A program made the translations under genes and the position numbers. Below, in pieces: positions 1 to 9,478 of a DNA stretch of 41,034 nucleotides. Origin of the DNA: an uncultured Lachnospiraceae bacterium. Lineage in GTDB: Bacteria > Bacillota > Clostridia > Lachnospirales > Lachnospiraceae. The stretch covers positions 1-41,034 of the forward strand of contig CALWSC010000006.1 in NCBI GenBank assembly GCA_944384105.1, read 5' to 3'. The notes beneath the pieces are model-generated. The model searched no databases, was not told the DNA's origin, and was given only the letters and a program-made list of their open reading frames with translations. The first letter of the stretch is position 1, and each line of letters starts with the position of its first letter.

Positions 1-14
1 GAAAGGAGCCCAAT

Positions 15-1522
15 ATGGACATTATCAGAGAAGATTGTATTTACGCAAGACAGTCAGTAGACCGAAAGGACAGTATCAGCATTGAAAGCCAGATTGACTT
101 TTGCAAGTACGAACTGAAAGGCGGGAGTTGTAAGGTATTCAAGGATAAAGGCTATTCCGGGAAAAACACGGACAGGCCGGAGTTTCAAAAGTTGCTGGGA
201 GAAATCCGAAAAGGCAGGGTGCGGCGGGTAATCGTCTATAAGCTGGACCGGATCAGCCGCTCCATTCTGGATTTTGCGAACATGATGGAGCTGTTTCAAG
301 AGTACGATGTAGAGTTTGTTTCCTCCACTGAGAAATTCGACACCTCGACCCCGATGGGCCGGGCCATGCTGAATATATGTATCGTATTCGCACAGCTTGA
401 ACGTGAGACAATCCAGAAGCGCGTGACGGACGCCTACTATTCCCGGTGCCTGAAAGGCTTTCACATGAGCGGGCAAGCCCCATACGGTTATCAGTTGGAG
501 CCGACAGTGGTTGAAGGTATCCGTACAAAAAAGATGGTTGCCGACCCCGAAACCGCTCAATATGTGAAACTGATGTTTGAGATGTATTCCGAGCCGGAAA
601 CGTCCTTCGGGGATATTACCCGTTACTTTGAAGAACAGAATATCAAGGTTTACGGGAAATCCCTATTCCGCACTTTCCTCTCCCAGCTTTTGAGAAATCC
701 GGTCTATGCACAGGCAGACTTGGAACTCTATGAGTTTTTCAAAAGCCAGGGCGCAGCCATTGTCAATGACGCTTCTGATTTTGCCGGAACCAACGGCTGT
801 TATCTCTATCAGGGGCGGGATGTAAAGGAGGATAAGGACAGGTGCTTGAAAGACCAGATACTTGTGATTGCCCCGCACGAAGCACTCATACCGTCTGACG
901 TTTGGCTGAAATGCCGGAAGAAGTTAATGATGAATAAGACCTTCCAGCAAGGCCGCAAACCGAAAAATACATGGCTTGCCGGAAAAGTCAAATGTGGGTG
1001 TTGCGGATATGCCTTGAAAGCAACCCATGTTCCGAACAGTCCGGGATATTTCCGCTGTACAAAACGGGCAGAAAATAAGGGCTGTCCAGGATGTGGGAAA
1101 ATCCGCAGAACCGAATTTGAAGAATTTATCTTCAATGCCATGAAGGCAAGATTTAAGAACTTTCAAGTCCGCCATGACAGAGAAGAAAAAGTAAATCCGA
1201 AACTGACCGCCCATCAGATCGAGCTTGCACAGGTCGAGACTGAAATTGAAAAACTGCTTGATACACTGACCGGAGCCAATGCGACACTGCTTGCCTACGC
1301 CAACAAAAAATTGAAGAACTGGACACTCGTCACCAGACTATTTCAAAGGCGATTGCTGAATTGTCCGTTGAAACAATGTCACCCCAAAAGGAACAGGAGC
1401 TTTCCTATTTCCTTGACCACTGGGACAGCATTGACTTTGAGGACAAGAGAAAAGCCGCTGACGGCCTGATTATTTCAATCAGCGCAACCAGCGACCACGT
1501 TCAAGTAGAGTGGAAAATCTGA
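15..1522 (+). CDS. Large serine recombinase (integrase) of a mobile element, frameshifted near its 3' end
   Basis: This is a large serine recombinase that would integrate and excise the element lying to the left of the window. The N-terminal resolvase domain (about residues 8-150) carries the catalytic motif Y-A-R-Q-S with Ser14, and the R-I-S-R motif of the family. A recombinase domain follows, then a zinc ribbon (C-x-C-C near residue 333 and C-P-G-C near 360). The start has a good Shine-Dalgarno (AAAGGAGC, 2-9). In frame 0 the protein ends at 1469 (484 aa) with about 52 unlikely residues. Moving back one base at the A6 run (1305-1310) restores a normal coiled-coil and C-terminal tail ending V-E-W-K-I at 1522 (502 aa). 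So the gene is either mutated by loss of one A, mis-sequenced, or uses -1 ribosomal frameshifting at C-AAA-AAA. Confidence 0.85.
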
Positions 1523-1610
1523 ACACTCTTGATTTCGCCACTCTACTTACTTTCAAATCTAACATTTCTTTTTAATCTTGTTTGTACCCCTTGTACACCG
1601 ATGCTTGGCA
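1523..1610. other. Probable right boundary (attachment junction) of the serine-recombinase element
   Basis: The recombinase restored stop is at 1522, and M56-peptidase-like coding sequence is recognisable from about 1605 with no room for its normal N-terminal membrane helices. The element/chromosome junction should therefore lie in this interval. A short repeated TTGTAC (1579-1584 and 1590-1595) sits at the junction. No att core can be proven without the other end of the element. Confidence 0.35.
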
Positions 1611-2405
1611 GCGCATAAATTTCATCACTTTATGCAGACACACGGAAAATCAGTTGACCCTAACGATATCAGGCAGTTTACTCTGAACCGGATTTTAAAA
1701 GAGGAGCCTGGGAAAAGATGTATCTCCCTGCTTTCTCTTTCTGGGCTCCAGACGCCGATGGTATACCGTCGCGGATTGCAGTATTGGATCGTCTTGCCGG
1801 AAAATCTGGATGTTTCAGAAAGAGACCTCTTCTTTATTTTAAAGCACGAGCTCTCCCATATCCGTCATCATGATTTGACATTAAAGACTGTAATCAGCGT
1901 GCTGTGCATGTTCTACTGGTGGAATCCGCTGAATTATTTTCTGAAAAGGAACACCAGCCTTCTTCTGGAACTGCGTATAGACCGCGTGCTTGCCTCTTCA
2001 CCGGATGCAACTGCCGCATATCTGAAATGTCTTCTAAAAGTGGCACAGCAAAGTACATTGTCGACTGCTTCTCCGAATACAATAGCTTTTTGCTCCAGCA
2101 ATCATTCTCTGCTTACCAGACGTTTTGAACTACTGATGCAGCAAAACCAGAGAAGCGTGCGGAGCAGCCTGAAAAAAATGTTTCCTGTTTTGATCAGTGC
2201 GGCGCTTTACGTAGGTTCTTTCTTTTTTATTCTGGAACCACACTATATCTCTCCAGAAGATGAAGAGTATACATTCCAGCTAACTTCTAAAAATTCTTAT
2301 GCTATCAAAAATGCAGATGGTACCTATGACATTTACTTATTTGATAACTATCTGGAAACTGTTAATTCTCTGGAATACTATCCAGAGGATCTCCCTATTT
2401 ATTAA
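1578..2405 (+). pseudogene. 5'-truncated BlaR1-like M56 family metallopeptidase / antirepressor
   Basis: The protein resembles the C-terminal part of BlaR1/MecR1-type membrane metallopeptidases, which sense a signal outside the cell and cleave a BlaI-type repressor. The zinc-binding H-E-L-S-H motif lies near residue 90, followed by a hydrophobic segment with W-W-N-P-L. A second hydrophobic segment lies near residues 200-217, and a short extracytoplasmic tail follows. The usual two to three N-terminal membrane helices are missing. The open frame begins with a TTG at 1578 without a convincing ribosome binding site, and a stop lies in frame at 1560-1562. The most likely reading is that the serine-recombinase element inserted in the gene, leaving the 5' part at its other end outside the window. 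Any translation from here would give a protein without the sensor/anchor portion. Confidence 0.6.
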
Positions 2406-2467
2406 CGGAAGATTACGATATTTTTATTCAGTGCGATTATTCTTAAGGAAGGACATGGTTCATAAAA

Positions 2468-2719
2468 ATGCATTTTAAAAATTCTATTAAAAAAGTAGTT
2501 TTTTCAGTTTTATTCCTGCTATCACTTTTGAGTACTGCATTGCCAGTTAGTGCATTTGCTAAGGAAGATTCGCATATTCTTTTTTCTGATGATTTTGGAG
2601 CATCTTCTAAAACTGAAGATATACAATGGCGTTTTAAAATCGAAAATGGAAAGTTATATAAACGGCTCTATAATTACAGTACTCATACCTGGATTGGTGA
2701 CCGGATTCTTGTAGGCTAG
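2468..2719 (+). CDS. Small secreted protein of unknown function
   Basis: This is an 83-residue protein with a clear signal peptide: a charged N-terminus (K-N-S-I-K-K), a hydrophobic core (about 10-25) and an A-F-A cleavage site near residue 31. The mature part is about 50 residues. It contains two acidic stretches and a C-terminal aromatic segment with the pattern L-Y-K-R-L-Y-N-Y-S-T-H-T-W-I-G-D. A ribosome binding site (AAGGAAGGAC, about 2447-2456) precedes it. It lies 62 bp after the truncated M56 gene on the same strand and was probably co-transcribed with it, so it may be an output or substrate of that sensor system. I do not recognise a named family, and the function is unknown. Confidence 0.6.
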   Translation: MHFKNSIKKVVFSVLFLLSLLSTALPVSAFAKEDSHILFSDDFGASSKTEDIQWRFKIENGKLYKRLYNYSTHTWIGDRILVG

Positions 2720-2746
2720 GCTTTTCTTTTATAACCGCCAGATATG

Positions 2747-2787
2747 AGCACCCCTGCCCGGCGCGTATGGCGCCGGGCAGGGGTGCT
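2747..2787. terminator. Strong hairpin between convergent genes
   Basis: Perfect 18-bp stem (2747-2764 with 2770-2787) and a 5-nt loop, very GC rich, between the small secreted gene (+) and glgP (-). The U-tracts on either side are weak, so it probably acts as a bidirectional terminator by stem strength. Confidence 0.7.
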
Positions 2788-2834
2788 TTGTCAAAGGTTG
2801 ATATAAACTTTTTAATAGAATCTCTTATCCGGCA

Positions 2835-5099
2835 TTATCTCAGGTGCCAGATATCCTGATTATACTGCTCGATGGTTCTGTCTGAAGAGAAGAATCCCGC
2901 CTTCGCGATATTGGTCAGAGCCATGCGATTCCACTTCTCTCTGTTCTCATAGTCCTCGAACATTTTCTCTTTTGTCGCGATGTACTCCTTCACGTCAAGC
3001 AGCGTCATGAACCAGTCCTTGGAGATCAGTTCCTTGTAGAGTCTTCCCAGGTTTACCGGATCTCCGAGCTTCATCAGTTCCTTGCTCACGATGAAGTCCA
3101 CGAGCTCCATGATCTGCGGGTCATTCTCGTAATAGTTTCTGGCGGAATATCCGTTTGTCGCGTACAGATCAATGACCTCATCCGGCTTCTTTCCGAAGAT
3201 ATAGATATTGTCGTCCCCTACGAGATCGCGGATCTCCACGTTTGCTCCGTCCTCAGTTCCGAGCGTCACGGCTCCGTTCAGCATAAACTTCATATTTCCT
3301 GTTCCGGAAGCCTCCTTGGAAGCCAGAGAAATCTGCTCGGACACATCGCATGCCGGGATCAGCTTCTCAGCCTTGGAGACGTTATAGTTCTCCACCATCA
3401 CAATGCGCAGATACGGGCTGACTTCCGGGTCCTTATTCACCAGCTCGCTCAGGCAGAGAATCAGGTGAATAATATCCTTCGCAATTGTGTACGCCGGAGC
3501 TGCCTTTGCTCCGAAGATCATTGTGATCGGAGTCTTTGGCAGATTGCCCTTCTTGATCTCCAGATACTTGTAAATCGCATACAGCGCGTTCATCTGCTGG
3601 CGTTTATACTCATGCAGACGCTTGATCTGGATGTCGAAGATGGAATTCGCGTTGATGTCCAGCCCCTGTGTCTCATACAGGTAGCGTTTCAGCTTTCTCT
3701 TGTTATGCGTCTTGATCTCTTCCAGGCGACGGAGTACTCCCTTATCGTCCTGATATTTTAAGAGCTCTTCCAACTTGGACGCGTCCTTCTTAAATCCATC
3801 TCCGATCAGGCTCTCGATATATTTGGAGAGCTGATGGTTGCAGTGAAGCAGCCAGCGGCGGAAGGTGATACCGTTCGTCTTATTATTGAATTTCTCCGGA
3901 TAAATATCATAGAAACACTTCAGTTCGGAATTCTTCAGAATCTCGGTGTGCAGCGCGGCAACGCCGTTTACAGAGAAGCCGTAGTGGATATCAATGTGCG
4001 CCATGTGTACGCGGTTATCCTTATCAATAATATATACCCTCTCGTCGGAATACTTCTCTCTCACCCGGCGATCCAGCTCGCGTATGATCGGCAGCAGGTG
4101 CGGCACAACCTTCTCCAGATAATGAACCGGCCATTTCTCAAGCGCCTCTGCGAGAATCGTATGGTTGGTGTAAGCACAGGTCTTTGTCACAACATCGATC
4201 GCCTCATCCATGGAGAATCCTCTCTTCTGCGTCAGAAGACGGATCAGCTCGGGGATTACCATCGTCGGATGTGTATCGTTGATCTGAATCACTGCATGAT
4301 CATACAGTCTATGCAGGTCATATCCCTTCTCATCCATCTCCTTTAAGATAAGCTGTGCGCCGTTTGAAACCATGAAGTACTGCTGGTAGATTCTAAGCAG
4401 CTGTCCCTGCTCGTCGCTGTCGTCCGGATACAGGAACAGTGTCAGATTCTTCTGCACATCATTTTTGTCGAAGGAAATGCCGTCTCTCACGATAGCGTCA
4501 TCCACACTGTCCGCGTCGAACAGATGCAGGCGGTTGCAGCCCTCTCCATAACCCGGCACATCGATATCATACATAACAGAGTGCATTGTGAAATCCTTAA
4601 ACGGCACCTCGAAGGACACACTCTGACGGTTCAGCCAGGACAGCGGAGTGATCCAAGGATTCTTCTCTTCCTTCTGCTTATTGTTCACAAACTCCTGGCG
4701 GAACAGCCCGAAGTGGTAATTCAGACCAATGCCGTCTCCCGGCAGCCCCAGATTTGCAATGGAGTCAAGGAAACATGCTGCAAGACGTCCCAGGCCGCCG
4801 TTTCCAAGAGACGGCTCCAGCTCCATTTCCTCGATCTCCGCCAGATCCTTGCCGTTCTTCTTCATGAGCTCTGCCGCCTCATCATAGAGTCCCAGATTAA
4901 TCAGGTTATTGGAGAGCAGCTTTCCGACAAGGAACTCTGCGGAAATATAGTATACCTTCTTCGGTCCCTGGTTTGCCGGGCGTCCTGCCATCGCTTCCTT
5001 CGTATACAGAAGGAGTGCCTCGTAGATCTCCTGGCGGGTGCAGTCCCTGATTGCTCTTCCGAAATGCTGCATTACGATTTCCTCTAATCTTTTCTCCAT
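2835..5099 (-). CDS. glgP: Glycogen/maltodextrin phosphorylase
   Basis: This cytosolic PLP enzyme releases glucose-1-phosphate from the non-reducing ends of glycogen or maltodextrins. It has the family landmarks in order: [13 protein letters not shown] (active-site region, about residue 93), K-R-L-H-E-Y-K-R-Q (about 490), and the PLP-lysine motif G-T-G-N-M-K with Lys604. At 754 aa it is a compact bacterial phosphorylase. The start has a good Shine-Dalgarno 10 bp after the regulator gene. It is the third gene of the malQ-lacI-glgP operon, which together breaks down alpha-1,4-glucans: MalQ rearranges chains and GlgP phosphorolyses them. Its 3' end faces the strong hairpin at 2747-2787. Confidence 0.95.
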   Translation of the reverse strand: MEKRLEEIVMQHFGRAIRDCTRQEIYEALLLYTKEAMAGRPANQGPKKVYYISAEFLVGKLLSNNLINLGLYDEAAELMKKNGKDLAEIEEMELEPSLGNGGLGRLAACFLDSIANLGLPGDGIGLNYHFGLFRQEFVNNKQKEEKNPWITPLSWLNRQSVSFEVPFKDFTMHSVMYDIDVPGYGEGCNRLHLFDADSVDDAIVRDGISFDKNDVQKNLTLFLYPDDSDEQGQLLRIYQQYFMVSNGAQLILKEMDEKGYDLHRLYDHAVIQINDTHPTMVIPELIRLLTQKRGFSMDEAIDVVTKTCAYTNHTILAEALEKWPVHYLEKVVPHLLPIIRELDRRVREKYSDERVYIIDKDNRVHMAHIDIHYGFSVNGVAALHTEILKNSELKCFYDIYPEKFNNKTNGITFRRWLLHCNHQLSKYIESLIGDGFKKDASKLEELLKYQDDKGVLRRLEEIKTHNKRKLKRYLYETQGLDINANSIFDIQIKRLHEYKRQQMNALYAIYKYLEIKKGNLPKTPITMIFGAKAAPAYTIAKDIIHLILCLSELVNKDPEVSPYLRIVMVENYNVSKAEKLIPACDVSEQISLASKEASGTGNMKFMLNGAVTLGTEDGANVEIRDLVGDDNIYIFGKKPDEVIDLYATNGYSARNYYENDPQIMELVDFIVSKELMKLGDPVNLGRLYKELISKDWFMTLLDVKEYIATKEKMFEDYENREKWNRMALTNIAKAGFFSSDRTIEQYNQDIWHLR

Positions 5100-5109
5100 A
5101 AGAATCCTC

Positions 5110-6147
5110 CTATTCTGCCGGTTCTGTCGACTCCCTGACGACCAGTTCTCCCTGGAACGTCCTTGACTCCGGCTCTTTCCCGTCTAATATCATGTCAAAT
5201 AGAATATCTGCTGTCTCTTTTGCGATCTCCTCCACCGGCTGACGGATCGTCGTGATGCTTGGACAGTAGAATTGTCCGAGCTCCAGACCGTCGTATCCGG
5301 CAACCGCGCAGTCGCGTCCAACGCGGATTCCCGCCTCATGAAGCGCCCTGCAGGCGCCGACCGCCAGCGTGTCCGCCACAGCAAACAGAGCGGTAAAATC
5401 ACAGTGCTGCGTAAGCGCCCGCTTCGTCAGCTCATAGCCGCTTGTGATGGAAAAGTGATCGCTGTCTCCCCTCAGCTTGAAAATCAAATTTTCATCCGGC
5501 TGTATGCCATGATCTCTCAGTGCTTTTAAATACCCTTCAAATCTCAGCTTTCCGACACTTAAGTCCGTGTCGGCGCTTGTGAGCATAGCAATTCTTTTAT
5601 GTCCCTGCCGGCAGAGGTAATCCACCAGCTTATAGCTCTCAGCAAAGTCATCCACCGATACGGACGCCGCCATCGGCACGCCGAAGTCCTCGGCACGCCC
5701 CGCAGTGCTCACGACAAACGGGACGCGAAGCTTTTTAAGCTTCTCCTGGTGATGCCGGAAGTTTCCGCCCAGGAATATAATTCCCTTCAGCTTCTTCTCC
5801 TGCACCATCTCCAGCGCCTTATCCAGCTCGTTTTCATGCGGCTCAACCGGCTGCAGTATGCACGCATAGGAATGCTGCTGCGCCTTCTTCTGTATGATAT
5901 CGATCATTCCGCTGAAGAACGGATTCCCGATCCCCTTTACGAGAATGGCTACCGTGTCGGATTCGGTGATCTTTAAGTTTCTCGCACTCTTGTTCGGGAT
6001 GTAGCCCGACTCCTCGATCACCCTTAAGATCATTTCCTTTGTCTCCGGATTGATATCCGGATGGTTGTTCATCGCCCTCGATACGGTGCTTACTCCCACT
6101 TTACACTTTCTGGCAATATCCCGGATGGTCATGGTTCTCATGCTCAC
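5110..6147 (-). CDS. LacI-family transcriptional regulator of the malQ-glgP operon
   Basis: This is a 345-residue LacI/GalR-type regulator. The N-terminal helix-turn-helix (about residues 7-30; [18 protein letters not shown]) is followed by the hinge helix region (N-K-S-A-R-N-L) and a periplasmic-binding-protein-like effector domain (about 65-340). It overlaps the end of malQ by 4 bp (ATGA), so the two are translationally coupled. It probably binds the palindromic operator upstream of malQ (7659-7694) and responds to a maltose-type or related sugar. The effector is inferred from neighbours only. CcpA is unlikely because of the operon context. Confidence 0.9.
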   Translation of the reverse strand: MSMRTMTIRDIARKCKVGVSTVSRAMNNHPDINPETKEMILRVIEESGYIPNKSARNLKITESDTVAILVKGIGNPFFSGMIDIIQKKAQQHSYACILQPVEPHENELDKALEMVQEKKLKGIIFLGGNFRHHQEKLKKLRVPFVVSTAGRAEDFGVPMAASVSVDDFAESYKLVDYLCRQGHKRIAMLTSADTDLSVGKLRFEGYLKALRDHGIQPDENLIFKLRGDSDHFSITSGYELTKRALTQHCDFTALFAVADTLAVGACRALHEAGIRVGRDCAVAGYDGLELGQFYCPSITTIRQPVEEIAKETADILFDMILDGKEPESRTFQGELVVRESTEPAE

Positions 6148-7625
6148 TCCCGGATACGTCCGTACAGCTTCGCTGCGCGGCGCATCCTCTCGGCAAGCTC
6201 ATCGGTAAATTCTCCCGGAAGCATTCTCCACTTCCAGTTATCCCCCAGCGTGGACGGCGTATTGATTCTCGCCTCGCTGCCGAGCGCCAGGTAATCCTGG
6301 ATCGGAATAATCGCCATATCCGCGACGCTGCGGAGCGCTGTACAGATGAAATCCCATGCGAGCTGCTCACCCTCAGAGCCTTCATTCCTCATGTATTCGC
6401 GTGCGTACTTCCGATCGCCGTCTGAAATCGCTTTATCCCAGCCAAGCACTGTGTCATTGTCATGTGTTCCAGTGTATACAACACAGTTATTCGTATAAAG
6501 ATGCGGCTGATAATCGCTCTCATCTCTCGAATCAAATGCAAACTGCAGCACCTTCATGCCCGGATATCCGGTATCCTTTAAAAGCTGCATCACACTGTCT
6601 GTTAAAAATCCCAGATCCTCCGCTATGATCGGCAGGTCTCCCAGCTTTTCCTTCATTGTGCGGAACAGATCATAGCCCGGACCTTCCTCCCAGTGACCGT
6701 TCTCCGCCGTCTTATCCCCATACGGAATAGAATAATATGCATCGAATCCGCGGAAATGGTCAATACGTATGATATCGTACAGCTCAAAGCAGTATTTCAC
6801 GCGTCGCATCCACCACTCATACCCCTGCTTTTTATGATATTCCCACTTATACAGCGGATTTCCCCAGAGCTGTCCTGTCGCGGAAAACGCATCCGGCGGG
6901 CAGCCCGCAACCGCTGACGGCAGGTTCTCCTCCGTGAACTGGAACATCTCCGGATTTGCCCAGGTGTCAGCTCCGTCGAACGCCACATAGATTGGAATAT
7001 CTCCGATAATCCGGATACCCTGATCGTTCGCGTAGGTCTTCAGAGCCGTCCACTGCTTCATAAATTCATACTGCTGGAAGCGATAGAACGCGATATCATC
7101 CTTTAACTCCTCTTTCGCCTTCTTCATAGCTTCCGGCTCGCGGTTTCGGATTCCCTCTTCCCACTCGATCCAGCTCTTTCCTTCATTGGCATCCTTAACT
7201 GCCATATACAGGCTGTAGTCCTCCAGCCAGTATGCGTTCTCCTCACAGAATCGGGAAAACTCCTCATCCGGCTCAAAACGCTCAAATGCTTTTCTCAAAA
7301 TCGGGAATCTTCCGAAGTAAATCTTTTCATAATCTATATACCTGTCATTATCCCCAAAATCACATGCTTCACACTCTTCCTCTGTGAGCAGCCCATCCTG
7401 AATGAGCTGCTCCAGATCGATATAATATGGGTTCCCCGCGAAGGTGGAAAAGGATTGGTACGGGGAATCCCCATATCCCGTCGGACCCAGAGGAAGAATC
7501 TGCCAGTTCTTCTGGCCGGCAGCCTTTAACTTGTCAACAAATTCATACGCTTCCCTGGAAAAGCATCCGATTCCGTACTTGGATGGCAGGGAAGTAATCG
7601 GCAGCAGCACCCCACACGTTCTCAT
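6144..7625 (-). CDS. malQ: 4-alpha-glucanotransferase (amylomaltase, disproportionating enzyme)
   Basis: This is a GH77 amylomaltase of 493 residues, the normal size for the short bacterial type. It transfers alpha-1,4-glucan segments between maltodextrins in the cytosol. Diagnostic segments include P-I-T-S-L-P-S-K-Y-G-I-G near the N-terminus, I-G-D-I-P-I-Y-V-A (about 210), the nucleophile region I-I-R-I-D-H-F-R-G-F (about 285), I-A-E-D-L-G (about 335), and Y-T-G-T-H-D-N-D-T near residue 390. The ribosome binding site AAAGGAG lies 8 nt upstream. It is the first gene of the operon with the LacI-type regulator and glgP, directly behind a promoter with a LacI-type operator. Confidence 0.95.
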   Translation of the reverse strand: MRTCGVLLPITSLPSKYGIGCFSREAYEFVDKLKAAGQKNWQILPLGPTGYGDSPYQSFSTFAGNPYYIDLEQLIQDGLLTEEECEACDFGDNDRYIDYEKIYFGRFPILRKAFERFEPDEEFSRFCEENAYWLEDYSLYMAVKDANEGKSWIEWEEGIRNREPEAMKKAKEELKDDIAFYRFQQYEFMKQWTALKTYANDQGIRIIGDIPIYVAFDGADTWANPEMFQFTEENLPSAVAGCPPDAFSATGQLWGNPLYKWEYHKKQGYEWWMRRVKYCFELYDIIRIDHFRGFDAYYSIPYGDKTAENGHWEEGPGYDLFRTMKEKLGDLPIIAEDLGFLTDSVMQLLKDTGYPGMKVLQFAFDSRDESDYQPHLYTNNCVVYTGTHDNDTVLGWDKAISDGDRKYAREYMRNEGSEGEQLAWDFICTALRSVADMAIIPIQDYLALGSEARINTPSTLGDNWKWRMLPGEFTDELAERMRRAAKLYGRIRE

Positions 7626-7658
7626 TCGTCATTCTCCTTTATTCGTTCCGTTTTTGTT

Positions 7659-7694
7659 GGAACCGTTTTCGGTAACGTTATCGGTAACGGTTCC
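7659..7694 (-). promoter_or_regulatory. LacI-type operator upstream of malQ
   Basis: This 36-bp block has perfect 9-bp outer arms (GGAACCGTT ... AACGGTTCC). Its centre is a near-palindrome around AACGTT flanked by CGGTAACG-type half sites. It lies between the -10 element and the malQ ribosome binding site, so a bound repressor would block transcription start or elongation. The cognate regulator is inferred to be the LacI-family protein encoded in the same operon. Confidence 0.75.
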
Positions 7695-7706
7695 GGCGAT
7701 GATTAA

Positions 7707-7735
7707 AGGATACCACACCATTCCGTATTTTGCAA
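7707..7735 (-). promoter_or_regulatory. Promoter of malQ-lacI-glgP
   Basis: On the minus strand there is TTGCAA (-35, 7730-7735), a 17-bp spacer and TATCCT (-10, 7707-7712), with the operator immediately downstream. Confidence 0.65.
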
Positions 7736-7783
7736 GCCTTTTTCCAAAAAATGTTTATTTTTCAATAGATTTTGCGTTTAACT

Positions 7784-7811
7784 AAAAACAGAGGCACATC
7801 GCTGTGCCTCC
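7784..7811 (-). terminator. Rho-independent terminator of the pst-pho operon
   Basis: A GAGGCACA/TGTGCCTC stem (7791-7810) is followed on the minus strand by a T-run (TGTTTTT). It lies just after the phoR stop. Confidence 0.8.
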
Positions 7812-7815
7812 GCTG

Positions 7816-9477
7816 TTATTTTTTAAATACAATCCAGATTTTGGTCCCCCTGCCCTCTTCGCTCTCTACCTTAATCTTCGCCTCATGCAGGTTCGCTCCG
7901 TGCTTTACAATGGACAACCCAAGCCCTGTGCCGCCAGTCTGTCGGGAGTGACTCTTATCCACGCGGTAAAAGCGCTCAAAAATTCGCCCCTGATCCTTTT
8001 TGGGGATTCCAATTCCGGTATCTTCCACTGTGAGTACTGCTGTATTTGCTATGGTCTCCACATGGACCCTGACGCTTCCGCCGTCTATATTATACTTGAT
8101 CGCATTATCACATAAATTATAGATCATTTCATAGATCACACGGCGAACACCATATATAATCGCAGTCTTTCCCGAAAGTTCCAGGCTGATATTCCGCTTC
8201 TGCGCCGGCATCTGCAGACTTGCGCAGACCTCCTTTGCAACTCCGTAGAGTTCTATCTCCTCTTTTTCCATCTTCTGCCCCTGCTCCTCAAGGTGCGAGA
8301 GCTTGATGATATCCTCCACGAGCGATTTCAGCCTGCTCGCCTCCTGATAGATCCTTTTAGAAAATTCCGGGATGTCCTCCTGGCGAACCAGACTGTTCAT
8401 CATAAGCTCCGCATATCCGGAGATGGACATCAGAGGTGTTTTCAGCTCGTGCGAAACATTTGCGGTAAATTCCCGGCGCATCTCTTCCGCCTTCACCTTC
8501 TGCGTCACATCGAGCACCATCAGCACCGCTCCCGTTATCTGTCCCGAAACAATCACCGGATTCATGCGGATCTGATACTTCTTCCCCGAGATATCCTCCT
8601 GAAGCTCCTGGGGGGTTCCGGCAATCACCTGCTCAAGAGCGTCTTTAATCTCTGTTTTGCGGTACACAGTCAGAATATCGTGATTAATACAGTCTTTTGC
8701 ATCTGCGGAAAAAATTTTCTGAGCCGCCTTATTAATGGCTATTACCTCACTTCTGTTCGTCACAATCAGGCCGTCTTTCATATTTTCAGTGATCGCCAGA
8801 TATTCCTCCTGGTTTTGCTTCATCTGCTCCACCTGACGGTTTATCTGCTCCTTCTGCTGCCGGATTCTGCGCATCAGAGGCGTCAGTTCCTCATATACCA
8901 CGCCGCCCGCCGGATCATCCAGATTTACCTTATTGATCGGCGCGATAATCTTATCTGTCTGGTAATATACCAGAAAGATTGCCAGGATCAAGATTCCTAT
9001 GATCAGAAGTCCCACCAGCGTAATTCCCGAAAACAGCGTTTTAAATACGCTGTCCACTGTCGCCGAAACGCGCACTACCATACCGTTATCCAGCCGCGCC
9101 GCGTAGTATACGGTCTCCGTATCAAGCGTCTGGGAATATCTCCTTGCTTCCCCGTATCCTTTCTGAAGCGCGCTGCGCACTTCCGGCCGGTTCTCCGTCT
9201 CAGAGACATCCTCCGTATCCTTTACAGAGTCAAAGAGCACCTGTTCATTCTCATCAAACAGCGTCACACGGCTGGAAGTGATATCTCCCACCTCCTGGGT
9301 CAGATAATCTACTCCGTAATTGTTCATCGCCTGCTGAATGTAGCCGCTCTCATTCTTCAGTGCCTGCTGCACCTGGTGGTATGTTCGCTGATAGAGCACC
9401 ACGCTCATGGCAATAAATGTCACGAGAACAGAAAGCGCTACCATGATGCTGGTGTTCTTAAAGATCTTCTGCTTCAT
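7816..9477 (-). CDS. phoR: Phosphate-responsive sensor histidine kinase
   Basis: This is a membrane sensor kinase of 553 residues. It has a transmembrane helix (about 11-29), an extracytoplasmic loop (about 30-148), a second helix (about 149-171), a PAS domain (about 225-325), and a HisKA domain with His343 in V-S-H-E-L-K-T-P. The ATPase domain follows, with the N-box (N-L-C-D-N-A-I-K-Y-N) and G-box (G-G-T-G-L-G-L-S). It would phosphorylate PhoB when phosphate is scarce, with PhoU and the Pst transporter passing on the signal. It starts 1 bp after the phoB stop, with GGAGGA inside the end of phoB, and is the last gene of the operon. Confidence 0.92.
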   Translation of the reverse strand: MKQKIFKNTSIMVALSVLVTFIAMSVVLYQRTYHQVQQALKNESGYIQQAMNNYGVDYLTQEVGDITSSRVTLFDENEQVLFDSVKDTEDVSETENRPEVRSALQKGYGEARRYSQTLDTETVYYAARLDNGMVVRVSATVDSVFKTLFSGITLVGLLIIGILILAIFLVYYQTDKIIAPINKVNLDDPAGGVVYEELTPLMRRIRQQKEQINRQVEQMKQNQEEYLAITENMKDGLIVTNRSEVIAINKAAQKIFSADAKDCINHDILTVYRKTEIKDALEQVIAGTPQELQEDISGKKYQIRMNPVIVSGQITGAVLMVLDVTQKVKAEEMRREFTANVSHELKTPLMSISGYAELMMNSLVRQEDIPEFSKRIYQEASRLKSLVEDIIKLSHLEEQGQKMEKEEIELYGVAKEVCASLQMPAQKRNISLELSGKTAIIYGVRRVIYEMIYNLCDNAIKYNIDGGSVRVHVETIANTAVLTVEDTGIGIPKKDQGRIFERFYRVDKSHSRQTGGTGLGLSIVKHGANLHEAKIKVESEEGRGTKIWIVFKK

Positions 9478-9478
9478 C

